NCBI GenBank assembly: GCA_964516805.1
Contig: CAZEXI010000001.1
Coordinates: 1 to 64,000, forward strand
Origin: CAYSTL01 sp964516805
GTDB taxonomy: Archaea > Thermoplasmatota > Thermoplasmata > Halarchaeoplasmatales > Halarchaeoplasmataceae
DNA length: 64,000 nucleotides
Direction of reading: 5' to 3'
The notes under the pieces were generated by a model. The model was not told the DNA's origin, searched no databases, and saw only the letters and a list, made by a program, of their open reading frames with translations. This document shows positions 17,056 to 27,441 of this stretch, piece after piece. The position numbers were made by a program, and so were the translations under genes. How positions within the stretch are numbered: the stretch's first letter is position 1; every line of letters starts with the position of its first letter.

Positions 17056-20000
17056 ATGAATCTATCTAATTTTCACTATAAGATTTTCACTTTTATTTTC
17101 ATCATATTGATAGTTTCCAACTGTACTTATGGTCTCTCTGAATCTCTTCCTAAAGAAAAAGATGAAAATGATTCGATTTCATATGGTGAACCCATCGGCG
17201 AAATATCTATCAATTCTGATCTTCTACAAAAATCAGGTGATATAGAAATAACAGGATTTTATTGTTATAATCCTCGAGATTATCCTAAACTTTTAACATT
17301 TGATATGAAAGAGATAAATGTAACAATAGATTCTTTCACTAAATCAGCAGATATCACCAATAATAATCCAAGATATCCGTTTGAAACTGTAATTAATAAT
17401 GTGGAAGAGGGAATATATTCCCAAACTGTTACAGCTAGATATGATTACACAATAGAAGGAGAGGGTGAGTTTGAAAATATTGAAACTACAGTTACAAATG
17501 AAATAATAGTAGATGGAACACCTCCTTCAGCTCAAGCTGATGCTTCACCCCTTAAAGTGATTCCAGGATATGATATTCAATTTAATCCGTCTAGTTCCAG
17601 CGGAACAGGACCAGCTTCAGTCAATTTTGCTTGGAACTTTGGGGATGGAACAACAAGTGATGTTCAAAATCCAACCCATCAGTATTCTTCTACTGGTAAC
17701 TATACAGCTACGTTGTGGGTTAATGAATCATTGAATGGACATAAAAGCAAAGACACCATAGATATTGAAGTTGTAGAATCTATCCCTCCTTCAATAAATA
17801 TCGATTCTCCCCAAGAAGGATCGATAATCCCTGATGAGGCAATTAAAATTTCTTGGACAGGAAGTGATCAAAACGGCATAAAATACTATAGAGTAAAATT
17901 AGATGATCGGGATTATCTTGTTTTCTTTGACAAAACCTCATATACATTCGATAGTGTGTCTGATGGAAATCATACAGTAGAAGTAGAAGCCTGTAACCTA
18001 GATTATTTATCTTCTAAAGATTTTACTAATTTTACAGTCGATACAAAAGTTCCCAAACCAGTAATAAATTCACCTGATCAAAACCAATGGTTCAGTAAAA
18101 GCAATATAACTATAAATTGGAACTGTGATGAACCTAGATTAGACCACTATGAAATAATGAGAGACGGTGGAGATTATATAGGTGCTGACAAGCAAACGAG
18201 TTATTCATATACTGAACTCAGTGAAGGATCACATTATGTGAGAGTTAAAGGGATAGATATAGCGGATAACAAAAAGATAAGCGATAAAAGAAAGTTTAAC
18301 GTAGATCTATCGAAACCAGATATTAACATAACCTCACCTTCTAAAGATGAATTAGTGAGTACCAACTTAGTAAATCTTACCTGGGATGGCTATGATCAAT
18401 TTTCAGGTATAGATCATTACAAGATAAAAATTGATGATAAGAACTGGTATAGCATTGGAGATGAAGAATATTATGAAGACATTCTAATGGACGGAAACCA
18501 TTCTGTAAAAGTGAAAGCCTTCGATAAAATGGGTTATTCATCCTCTGACGAAGTTAATTTTATGGTAGATAATTCTTCGCCAACTCTTAATATAAAATAT
18601 CCAGAAAATAACAAAATACTCAAAAAGAAAAAGATATCAATTAGATGGACTGGTAATGATACTCTTAGTTCGATCACTCATTACGAACTAAAAATAGATG
18701 AAAATGATTGGTATAATGTAGGTTTGAATACATCAGAACTTGTACAATTAAATGAAGGATACCACACAATCAAAGTCAAAGCAGTGGATGAAGCTGGTAA
18801 TCATATTATTAAAAGTTCAAATTTTACTATCGATGTAACTAAACCTTCTCTTAACGTTATTTATCCTAAAAACAACGAGTATCACTCAAACAGCTCTATA
18901 AAAATTAAATGGAACGGTTCCGACAAAGGTTCTGGAATCAAATATTATGAAGTCAAGATAGACAAAGATAATTGGACATATCAAGGTCTCAATACAACAT
19001 ATAAAACTGATCTGTCTTTAGGAAATCATACGATTTATCTAAAAGCAGTTGATAAGATAAATCGGACTATAATCAATTCAGTAAATTTCACAGTCGATTT
19101 TATGCCTCCTTCTTTAAAGATTACTGAACCTTCAAACAATACTCATTTTTCAAAAAATAATATTTCAGTAGATTGGGTATGTACAGATCCTACTTCTGGA
19201 CTCAATTATTTCGAAATAAAAACTAATAACAACACATGGAAAAACGTAGGTAAAAACAATAGTTATAACCTTAATTTATCTGATGGAGTTCATTGTATCT
19301 TTGTTAGGTCTATTGACAAAGCTATGAATGTAAATACTACATCTGTAACTATTTTAATCGATTCAACTGGACCTAATCTAGAAATCACTTCTCCAAATGA
19401 CAATGCCACCTTAACAAAAAAGAATACAACATTTCGATGGATTTCAAATGACACTATTTCAAATATTGATCACTTTGAGGTCAAAATAGATAATACTGAT
19501 TGGATAAATATAGGGTTAAATTATTCTTTTAATTGTAATGTTACAGATGGCAAACATACTTTCCGAGTTAAATCATATGACGAACTAGGAAATTTTAGAA
19601 TTAAATCTATATGTTTTTGGGTGGATTTATGGAGCCCATATCTCAAAATCAGAAACCCTACAGATAACTCATACCTAAATAAAAACAATTTGACTGTAAG
19701 GTGGGATGGATCAGATCATAGCTCTGGAATCGATCGTTATGAAATAAAATTGGATAACAATACTTGGTCAAATGTGGGGTCAAATACGAGTAAAAATTTT
19801 AGTCTTGATGAAGGATTTCATATCGTTCAAATTAAGGCCATTGATAACGTGAATTATTCAGCTATTAAAAAGGTAAATTTCACTATAGATACCATTAAAC
19901 CTGATTTGATTATAAATGACCCAAAAAAGAGTCTATTAGTGGATAAAGAATTGATATCTTTCAAATGGTCCGGAAATGATAATACTTCTGGAATTAAAAA

Positions 20001-22926
20001 TTACAGGATTAAATTTGATTCAAAAAACTGGATTCATGTTGGCCTTTCTGAAGAATATAAAGAAGAATTAAATGATGGCAACCATACCATTTGTATAGAA
20101 GCAATAGATAAAGCAAATAATTCAAAGATGTTATCAGATAATTTTACTGTTGATAATAAACCACCTTCTATAATCACTATATCACCCAAAGAAAATGATA
20201 TTCTTGATGAAAATAAAATAACTATATCTTGGAATACGACCGATATAGGAACTTCCGTTGAAACACATAAAATAAGTATCGATGGTAAAAAGTGGATAAA
20301 TATTGGTAAAAATACTTCTTACATCTGTAATTTGAATAATGGATATCACAATGTAAGGATCAAAGTCTTAGACCAAGTTGGACATATATCAATCAACTCG
20401 TTAAATTTCACTGTTGATACTAAATCCCCGTCAGTTATTATCACAGAACCTATGGAAGAATCGTATAATTCTGATAAAAAAATTAAGATAAAGTGGGAAA
20501 GTAATGACCCTTATGGCTCAGGTATAGAGCATCATGAAATCAAGGTTAACGATAATAATTGGATGAATGTCGGCTTAAACAATTCCTATATTTCAGAATT
20601 TTCCGAAGGAAAGCATAAAATAAAAGTCAAAGCTTATGATAAAATAGGACTATATTCTACAGATATTATCAATTTTACTATAGATTGGACATCCCCCTTT
20701 ATACAGATAACAGCTCCTTCTAATGATGAGATAATAGAAAAAAATAATTTTAAAATTGAATGGATGGGTGAAGATGAACTGTCTGGCATATCATCTTATC
20801 AGATCAAGGTAAAAAACAGATGGAAAAAAGTTGGTTTAAATGATAATTATAATCTGACTCTAGAAGATGGTTCTTATATGATAACTGTGAGAGCTGTAGA
20901 TAGAACTAACAATTCTCAAACCCACAGCATTCAAATCATCGTTGATAGTGAAAAACCTACAATCAAGATAAATAAACCTGTAGATCGTTCTTATCATAAT
21001 TCTAATGATATTCAACTAAGATGGACCGCTAATGACACTGGGAGTGGAATATCCCATTATAAAATAAAAGTAGATTATAATTCGTGGCTAATTGTCGATG
21101 AGAGTTATTATAACCTAAGCTTACCAGAAGGGTCTCATGATATAATTATAAAAGCATATGACAAGAGTTATCGTTACAATTCAGAAAATATTACAGTAAA
21201 TATAGATACTTCTAAGCCTGATTTAAAGATTATATCACCTAATAAAGAAAGCGTCTACGGTCACAGTTGTATCAATTGTACTTGGGAATGTTCTGATATT
21301 TATAGTAAAATTTTAAGATATTCAATCAGTGTCAATGACAATGGTTGGAAAGATATCGATAAAAATGATTTTTATGAAATGACTTTAAAAGATGGTGAAA
21401 ATAAAATAAGAATAAAAGCTATTGATATAGCTGGTAACTATGATATAGAGGGTATTAATTTTACCATCGATACTAGTCCGCCATCTATGGTTCTTAAAAT
21501 AAATAATAATCGTAAGTGGACATCGAATCGGAGATTATCCTTAAATATAACTCCCACAAACAATGTTGGGAAAATATTGTACATGAGAACATATACTGAA
21601 AATATAAATAGTTCAAATTGGCATACGTTTGAATCCAATTCCAAGATAAGATTACCTGATAAAGAGGGAAAACACACTGTTAATATTCAAATAAAAGACG
21701 AATTTGGAAGAGTTTCTGATGTTTATAGAAAAGAAATAATATTGGATGTTTCTGAACCTGAAGGGTCAATCAGTATTCTAAATAAAAGTGTCGGAAATGG
21801 TGTATTATATCTTGATATAAATTGTTCAGACCCATATGAATCTATTGATTCCTTGGCTATCAGTAATGAAAAAAATCTATCTGATCCTAAAATTTTCGAC
21901 TATGAAAATGACTTAAATTATACTTTAGAAAATAGACATGGCAAGCATATTCTATACTACAGGTTTATCTCTGAACATGGTCAAAAATCTCCAATTTATA
22001 ACATCTCTACCTTTTTAGATGTAAAAGGTCCAGAGTTGAATTATAGTGGGATGTCAAAAATAATCGATCTCGATGAATTGAAAGGAAATTTGACATGGAT
22101 TTCTACCGATGATTCAGAGACAACAAGTTTTGATGTTTATTATAGTTATAACAACTCTGAAAAGAGTATTTTAGCTGAAAATATCACTACAAACAAAACA
22201 AGCTATAATTTCTCAGATAATAAAACAATCACCGTGAAAATTGTAGGTTTTGATGAATTTGGTAATAAAAATAGCATCAATTTTACTATTGAAACTGATG
22301 TTGATTATCCTCCAGATTTTAAATACATACATCTACCAGATAAATGGAATTTAAATGAGGGTGTTGAATGCAGGGCTGAGATTTATGACCGAAAGAACGA
22401 TTCTGTGAATATTAGCTGGTTAGTAGATGGAATTAAAGTCTGTGATAGATATCATTATATTCCTGATCTCGAGCCAGGTGAATATAATATCACTGTCATC
22501 GCCTCTGATGGAAATCATACTATTAGTTCATCAAAAACAATAGAAGTTGAAAAAGGAGGAGTTAGATCAGGAATACCATGGATTTTAATTTTAGGTATTT
22601 GCAGTATTTTATCGTTGACTGGAGGAACTGGATTTTATATATACAAGAAAAAGCTAAACAATGGGATGAATAACGAAATAAAAAGTGAAGTTGAGCTATC
22701 TATTGAAGAAACAGATATGGATAAAGAGACGGTAATTAAGAATGTATATAAAGATCTAGATGAAGCTAGTTTGAATGAAGCTTACAATTACCTTAGAGAT
22801 GAAAAAGGGTTTTCGATTGAATTAGAAGAACTTTCGAAAGAGACCAATAGATTAGTAGAAAAAGAAATCATAGGAGTTCAATACAACGGAATGAATGATA
22901 AAACCTATGTTTGGTTGCAGACTTAA
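17056..22926 (+). CDS. Giant Ig-like repeat surface protein with PKD domain and C-terminal membrane anchor
   Basis: A protein of 1956 residues. I place the start at 17056 (MNLSNFHYK), because it begins a clean signal peptide (about residues 1-30) and follows GAAGTGA; the longer TTG frame adds polar residues before it. A PKD domain (NFAWNFGDGTTSD, then the HQYSSTGNYTATL end) lies at about 165-235. After it come some 14 tandem Ig-like domains of about 88 residues, each with the plan PD-I-I-SP...I-W-G-D...SGI-Y-IKID...W-VG...G-H-I-VKA-DKAGN...NFTID. Four more divergent domains follow. A membrane segment (GIPWILILGICSIL) near residue 1845 precedes a soluble tail of about 85 residues with a helical, winged-helix-like look. 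The protein probably forms a long stalk on the cell surface. Confidence 0.88.
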   Translation: MNLSNFHYKIFTFIFIILIVSNCTYGLSESLPKEKDENDSISYGEPIGEISINSDLLQKSGDIEITGFYCYNPRDYPKLLTFDMKEINVTIDSFTKSADITNNNPRYPFETVINNVEEGIYSQTVTARYDYTIEGEGEFENIETTVTNEIIVDGTPPSAQADASPLKVIPGYDIQFNPSSSSGTGPASVNFAWNFGDGTTSDVQNPTHQYSSTGNYTATLWVNESLNGHKSKDTIDIEVVESIPPSINIDSPQEGSIIPDEAIKISWTGSDQNGIKYYRVKLDDRDYLVFFDKTSYTFDSVSDGNHTVEVEACNLDYLSSKDFTNFTVDTKVPKPVINSPDQNQWFSKSNITINWNCDEPRLDHYEIMRDGGDYIGADKQTSYSYTELSEGSHYVRVKGIDIADNKKISDKRKFNVDLSKPDINITSPSKDELVSTNLVNLTWDGYDQFSGIDHYKIKIDDKNWYSIGDEEYYEDILMDGNHSVKVKAFDKMGYSSSDEVNFMVDNSSPTLNIKYPENNKILKKKKISIRWTGNDTLSSITHYELKIDENDWYNVGLNTSELVQLNEGYHTIKVKAVDEAGNHIIKSSNFTIDVTKPSLNVIYPKNNEYHSNSSIKIKWNGSDKGSGIKYYEVKIDKDNWTYQGLNTTYKTDLSLGNHTIYLKAVDKINRTIINSVNFTVDFMPPSLKITEPSNNTHFSKNNISVDWVCTDPTSGLNYFEIKTNNNTWKNVGKNNSYNLNLSDGVHCIFVRSIDKAMNVNTTSVTILIDSTGPNLEITSPNDNATLTKKNTTFRWISNDTISNIDHFEVKIDNTDWINIGLNYSFNCNVTDGKHTFRVKSYDELGNFRIKSICFWVDLWSPYLKIRNPTDNSYLNKNNLTVRWDGSDHSSGIDRYEIKLDNNTWSNVGSNTSKNFSLDEGFHIVQIKAIDNVNYSAIKKVNFTIDTIKPDLIINDPKKSLLVDKELISFKWSGNDNTSGIKNYRIKFDSKNWIHVGLSEEYKEELNDGNHTICIEAIDKANNSKMLSDNFTVDNKPPSIITISPKENDILDENKITISWNTTDIGTSVETHKISIDGKKWINIGKNTSYICNLNNGYHNVRIKVLDQVGHISINSLNFTVDTKSPSVIITEPMEESYNSDKKIKIKWESNDPYGSGIEHHEIKVNDNNWMNVGLNNSYISEFSEGKHKIKVKAYDKIGLYSTDIINFTIDWTSPFIQITAPSNDEIIEKNNFKIEWMGEDELSGISSYQIKVKNRWKKVGLNDNYNLTLEDGSYMITVRAVDRTNNSQTHSIQIIVDSEKPTIKINKPVDRSYHNSNDIQLRWTANDTGSGISHYKIKVDYNSWLIVDESYYNLSLPEGSHDIIIKAYDKSYRYNSENITVNIDTSKPDLKIISPNKESVYGHSCINCTWECSDIYSKILRYSISVNDNGWKDIDKNDFYEMTLKDGENKIRIKAIDIAGNYDIEGINFTIDTSPPSMVLKINNNRKWTSNRRLSLNITPTNNVGKILYMRTYTENINSSNWHTFESNSKIRLPDKEGKHTVNIQIKDEFGRVSDVYRKEIILDVSEPEGSISILNKSVGNGVLYLDINCSDPYESIDSLAISNEKNLSDPKIFDYENDLNYTLENRHGKHILYYRFISEHGQKSPIYNISTFLDVKGPELNYSGMSKIIDLDELKGNLTWISTDDSETTSFDVYYSYNNSEKSILAENITTNKTSYNFSDNKTITVKIVGFDEFGNKNSINFTIETDVDYPPDFKYIHLPDKWNLNEGVECRAEIYDRKNDSVNISWLVDGIKVCDRYHYIPDLEPGEYNITVIASDGNHTISSSKTIEVEKGGVRSGIPWILILGICSILSLTGGTGFYIYKKKLNNGMNNEIKSEVELSIEETDMDKETVIKNVYKDLDEASLNEAYNYLRDEKGFSIELEELSKETNRLVEKEIIGVQYNGMNDKTYVWLQT
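17784..21475 (+). repeat. Tandem Ig-like coding repeats, period near 264 bp
   Basis: About 14 copies of an Ig-like unit. Domain starts fall at 19105, 19369, 19633, 19897 and 20161, exactly 264 bp (88 codons) apart; other copies vary by a few codons (for example 20428, 20692, 20953, 21214). The DNA copies have diverged strongly while the protein pattern holds, so this is an old duplication under selection and not a recent expansion. Confidence 0.85.
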
Positions 22927-23031
22927 TTATAAATCTTCTTTTGTCAATCCATAAATATTAAATCCCAAGAATTATTGGTGAACTAATCTTGAATAATTAT
23001 AATATAATAAATAATTAAGGAAGCGATATGG

Positions 23032-26000
23032 ATGGTAAGGAAACAAATTAAATCGAAGAAGTTTAAAAATGTAATTTCAATAATGACAATTGCTTTATTG
23101 ATCTTTTCTATGATCACTCCGTTTGTAAATACAGGGCAGAGTAAAGTGATCAGTGATGAAAATAAAAAAGACAGTAACTACACTGTTCATGCACCTGTCC
23201 GAGTCGATAACGATACCGATTTCAACGAATCTGTATGGGATGGTAACGGTACTGAAAATGATCCTTATGTATTGGACAATTATTCTATCGATGGAGGTGG
23301 CCATGGATACTGTGTTTATGTTGGCAATGTGACTGGAGAATATTTTGTGATCGAGAATTGTAATTTATATAATGCTTCAGGAGGAAATGGTAATTTTTAT
23401 TTTTCAAATTCTGGGATCATTTTATATGCTTCTAAACAAGGAGTAATTAACAATAATAATATTTTTGAAAATGAGAATTCAGGTATTTACCTATCTTATT
23501 CATGTTCTGGTCCACCTCCTGGNNNNNNNNNNATTGAAAATAATAATCAAACCGGGTTGGAGTTAATCAATTCTAATAACAATTTGTTAGAGAACAATAC
23601 CATTGAAAATAATAATCAAACCGGGTTGGAGTTAGATGGTTCAGATTCCAATACTATAATCCATAACACAATCAATGGTAATCCTTACGGTACTCTATTT
23701 AGATCTTATCCAGATAACAATTTATTCCATCACAATAACTTTGTGAATCAGATTAACGTAAATGGAAATGATATCGGAAATAACATCTGGGACAATGGTA
23801 CACATGGGAACTACTGGTCAGATTACGTAGGAAACGACCCGGATGGAGATGGGATAGGAAACGATAATTACACTATTGGTTCAAACAATAATGATAGTTA
23901 TCCATTGATGATACCGATCGATGAACAACCTCCAGTAATCAAAAACATAAATATTACACCAAATACTCAGAACTTAGATTTTCCCGTCAATATAAGTTGT
24001 ACAGTTAAGGATCTAGAAACTAACAAAGTTTGGATGAATATATACATTCCTGATAATCCTAATTTGAATTTAAGCATGAATAGAGGAACAGATAACGACT
24101 GGTACCTTAATCGCTCGTATAACGTTCCTGGGACTTTTACATTCAAAATTATTGCCAACGATACAAATGATAATCTTAACAGAACTACACAATTTGAATT
24201 TGAAATGATCGATGAGGTACCCCCTCAAATAGAGGATCAAACAATCTCATTACCAAAAACAGGTGAATACTTCAAAGTGAATGCATCTATAACTGATAAC
24301 CACAAAGTTAACACTTCACATCTATTTTATGAAATGGTTTCTAAAGAAGATTACTCATATCAAAATACAGTGAAGATGAATGATGATCAAAATAAAAATA
24401 TACTGATATGGGATAATGCTACTGAACTATCATATCAAATAAATGCAACAGATTGTAGTGAAAACGAAAACTCTACAGAAATAAAAACTTTCGATGTAAT
24501 CGATAATATACAACCTTCAATTGAAAATATCGAGGTATATCCAGATAAGCAATTAAGATATAACCCAGTCAATATCTCTGCAGCAATCCATGATAATATA
24601 GAAATTAAAAATGCAAGTATTAACTTCACAACTCCTATCACCGGCAAATATGAAATGCAGAAAATAGATGAAATCTTTTACTACAATACAACTTATTCTA
24701 TAAACGGTACTTATAAATTTGTTATAGAAGCTTACGATATAAACGGTAAATGCAAAATAACCTCTGAATTTAATTTCAAGATAGGAGATCACCTATCTCC
24801 AACAGTTGACATAACAAAACCGGGTGGTGAAGATATAATCACAACTTCAGATCTAACTGTTAAATGGGAGGGGTATGATTCAGAATCTAGTATAAGTCAT
24901 TATTCTATTAATTTAGATGATAAGGAATGGATAAACGTAGGCTACAATGAATCCTTTGATTTTAATAACTTGAAAGATGGAAAACATAATGTGACTGTCA
25001 AAGCATTTGATCGATACAATAATACATCTTTAGATAAAATATCCTTTACTATCGATACATCTTCTCCAGAACTTGAAATAATATCACCAAAAAATAATTC
25101 TATACTAAACTCAAAAGAGATTGAAATAAAATGGAATAGTAGTGATAATAACACAGGAATATACAGATATGGGGTAAATATTGACAATTCTGGATGGTTT
25201 TTTAATGGTGATATCAGGAATATTTCATGTTCTTTTAAAAAAGGATTACATAATATACAAATCAAAGCCATAGACAATGCTGGACTCATAACAATTGAAT
25301 CAATCGATATCAAGGTAGACACCGATAAGCCTTCAATCGATATAACAAATATAAATAACAATTCATTATTTAATCACAGCCAAATTACGATCAAGTGGGA
25401 AGGTGAAGATAGGACTACATCTATACAAGATTACTATCTTAAAATTGACAATAATGAAGTAAAAAATATGAATTTGAATACATCCTATTCTGAATCCTTT
25501 TCAGAAGGAAAACATTCAGTAAAAATTACAGCTAAGGATAAAGCAGATAATACAAATAATTCTGTTATCAATTTTACTATAGATAAAAGCCCTCCAGAAC
25601 TGGATATTCTCTCACCCACTAATGAATTCGTTAATAGAAACAATATAACAATCAATTGGACTGGAAGCGACACTATAACCGATATTAAAAATTACAAGAT
25701 CAAACTAGATGAAGATCCAGTACAAAATATCGGTCTTGACACCTCTTTTACAAAATTATTCAACGAGGGAAAACATTCTGTCATAGTTATAGCTGAAGAC
25801 AAAGCAGGTAATTCTTGTGATTCCCTGATTAATTTCACAGTCGACAGGAGTTATCCTGAACTAGATATCCTTTCTCCGTCTGATAACCACATCGCATCAG
25901 ACAAAGTAACTGTAAAATGGACTGGGAATGATTCTATTACTGCTATCGATTCATATAAGATTAAAATTAACAAAAATCCATGGATAAATCTAGGTAAAAA

Positions 26001-27435
26001 TACTTCATATCTTATATCCGAGGAAAAAGTATATGATATATCAATTAAAGCTATAGATTCATGCGGTCATATAACTAAAAAAACTGTAAACTTTACTTTA
26101 AACAAATTAGATATGGAGATCGAATTAGAAGTAAATAAAGGTGAAAACTGGTCATTACAAAGATTAATACCTATAAATATTAATACGGTTGGAGAAGATA
26201 ATCCTGCTTTCATGAGGATATCTCTTAACGATGATTTTAGCAATGATTCTACCGGGTGGATTGAGTACAATGATAAGTATAATTATACGATGCCATATAG
26301 TAGTGGAAAATATACTATCCACTGTCAATTCAAGGATTCTGAGGAATCAAAAATAATTTCATTAAATAAATCTATATTTGTTGATCTAAAAAACCCAAGT
26401 GGTGAAGCTGATATAAACAAAATTTTGACTTCCAATTCAATTGTGAATATATCTTTAGAAGCTCAAGATGATATTGATACCATAAATAAAGTTATGATTT
26501 CCGAAAACAGTAATTTTACACCTTGTTCAATCAAACCTTATTCTGACCAAATTAGCTATGAGATCTCAAGTGATTATGGTGAAAAATCGATATTCGTAAA
26601 ATTCGTAACAACTCATGGCCAAGTTTCAGAAACCTGTAAAGTTTCCACATTCTTAGACAACAAAGGTCCTGATTTAACATATTTAGGGAAACATACAATC
26701 AAAGAAAAAGATAATCTAACATACAAAATGATCTGGAAATCTAACGATTACAGCGGAAATGATCGATTCGATCTTTATAATATCAATGGCCTTGAAGAGA
26801 AGTTGATAAAATCCGATATTAAATCTAAGGAGTTTCTTTACACATTAAGGGATAATTCAACTTATAAGTTCAAATTAAAGGCATTTGATAACTTAGGTAA
26901 CAGTAATTTCACAACTTTCCAAATTGTGACAAATATCAACTATCCTCCCACATTAGAGAATGTAGATGTACCAAGTGTGATCAAAGGAACGAGTAAACTG
27001 AAAGTCGAAGTAAATGATTGTAACAACGATAATCTCACTATATTATGGTACGACGAAGACAGTAAAATAGGAGAAGGCCCAGAGATCAAACCTGATTTGG
27101 AAAAAGGTGAACATGACATTAAAGTGGTGATAACTGATGGAACTAATAAAAAAGAAAAAACATTTGAGGTATCTGTTAAAAAATCAAACGATGAACCGAT
27201 CTTTTCATATATATTGATCAGCGGAATCCTACTGACACTTATAATAGGTGGATTCGTATATATAATAAAATCAAGAAAATCAAAAACAACAGAAGAAGAA
27301 TTCAATGATCTACCAAAAACAGAATACGAAGTTAATAAAGAAAGTGAAGTCATAGATGATAACGATGAAAGTAAAAACAGTGAAGAAGCAGTGGATGATA
27401 TCGATGAAGATGATATAGATCTATTTGGAGTATAA
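23032..27435 (+). CDS. Second giant surface protein: beta-helix, Ig-like repeats, membrane anchor (contains a 10-N gap)
   Basis: A protein of at least 1467 residues with a signal peptide (hydrophobic at about 18-35). Residues about 55-300 form a NosD-like right-handed beta-helix rich in Asn ladders, ending with NYWSDYVGNDPDGDGIGNDNYTIG. Next come three Ig-like domains of an ITPNTQNLDFPVNISC type, then about five of the same 88-residue type as the upstream giant protein, four divergent domains, a membrane segment (FSYILISGILLTLIIGGF) and an acidic tail ending DDIDLFGV. The N-run at 23523-23532 falls in the beta-helix; flanking frames agree, but the true length there is unknown. The gene follows the first giant gene by 105 bp and may share its transcript. 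Confidence 0.85.
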   Translation: MVRKQIKSKKFKNVISIMTIALLIFSMITPFVNTGQSKVISDENKKDSNYTVHAPVRVDNDTDFNESVWDGNGTENDPYVLDNYSIDGGGHGYCVYVGNVTGEYFVIENCNLYNASGGNGNFYFSNSGIILYASKQGVINNNNIFENENSGIYLSYSCSGPPPXXXXIENNNQTGLELINSNNNLLENNTIENNNQTGLELDGSDSNTIIHNTINGNPYGTLFRSYPDNNLFHHNNFVNQINVNGNDIGNNIWDNGTHGNYWSDYVGNDPDGDGIGNDNYTIGSNNNDSYPLMIPIDEQPPVIKNINITPNTQNLDFPVNISCTVKDLETNKVWMNIYIPDNPNLNLSMNRGTDNDWYLNRSYNVPGTFTFKIIANDTNDNLNRTTQFEFEMIDEVPPQIEDQTISLPKTGEYFKVNASITDNHKVNTSHLFYEMVSKEDYSYQNTVKMNDDQNKNILIWDNATELSYQINATDCSENENSTEIKTFDVIDNIQPSIENIEVYPDKQLRYNPVNISAAIHDNIEIKNASINFTTPITGKYEMQKIDEIFYYNTTYSINGTYKFVIEAYDINGKCKITSEFNFKIGDHLSPTVDITKPGGEDIITTSDLTVKWEGYDSESSISHYSINLDDKEWINVGYNESFDFNNLKDGKHNVTVKAFDRYNNTSLDKISFTIDTSSPELEIISPKNNSILNSKEIEIKWNSSDNNTGIYRYGVNIDNSGWFFNGDIRNISCSFKKGLHNIQIKAIDNAGLITIESIDIKVDTDKPSIDITNINNNSLFNHSQITIKWEGEDRTTSIQDYYLKIDNNEVKNMNLNTSYSESFSEGKHSVKITAKDKADNTNNSVINFTIDKSPPELDILSPTNEFVNRNNITINWTGSDTITDIKNYKIKLDEDPVQNIGLDTSFTKLFNEGKHSVIVIAEDKAGNSCDSLINFTVDRSYPELDILSPSDNHIASDKVTVKWTGNDSITAIDSYKIKINKNPWINLGKNTSYLISEEKVYDISIKAIDSCGHITKKTVNFTLNKLDMEIELEVNKGENWSLQRLIPININTVGEDNPAFMRISLNDDFSNDSTGWIEYNDKYNYTMPYSSGKYTIHCQFKDSEESKIISLNKSIFVDLKNPSGEADINKILTSNSIVNISLEAQDDIDTINKVMISENSNFTPCSIKPYSDQISYEISSDYGEKSIFVKFVTTHGQVSETCKVSTFLDNKGPDLTYLGKHTIKEKDNLTYKMIWKSNDYSGNDRFDLYNINGLEEKLIKSDIKSKEFLYTLRDNSTYKFKLKAFDNLGNSNFTTFQIVTNINYPPTLENVDVPSVIKGTSKLKVEVNDCNNDNLTILWYDEDSKIGEGPEIKPDLEKGEHDIKVVITDGTNKKEKTFEVSVKKSNDEPIFSYILISGILLTLIIGGFVYIIKSRKSKTTEEEFNDLPKTEYEVNKESEVIDDNDESKNSEEAVDDIDEDDIDLFGV
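23523..23532. other. Assembly gap (10 N)
   Basis: A run of ten N lies inside the beta-helix coding region, right before a 33-bp sequence that recurs 69 bp downstream. The gap is most likely an unresolved tandem repeat, so the number of helical coils in the real gene is uncertain. Confidence 0.95.
23533..23634 (+). repeat. Direct repeat of 33 bp at 69-bp spacing (one beta-helix coil)
   Basis: The segment encoding IENNNQTGLEL occurs identically at 23533-23565 and 23602-23634. The 69-bp offset equals 23 codons, one turn of a parallel beta-helix. The left copy abuts the assembly gap, so more copies may have been collapsed. Confidence 0.85.
24796..26100 (+). repeat. Ig-like coding repeats shared with the upstream giant gene
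   Basis: About five units with the same pattern as in the upstream gene (SPTVDITKP, SPELEIISP, KPSIDITNI, PPELDILSP and YPELDILSP domain starts), each about 85-88 codons. Two neighbouring units are closer to each other (PELDILSP twice) than to the rest, suggesting a later duplication. Confidence 0.75.
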
Positions 27436-27441
27436 ACCCCT

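Noticed and set aside
17784..21475. Regular repeats suggestive of a CRISPR or satellite array
   Set aside because: The period of about 264 bp is in frame and encodes Ig-like domains; DNA copies are too diverged for CRISPR or satellite DNA.
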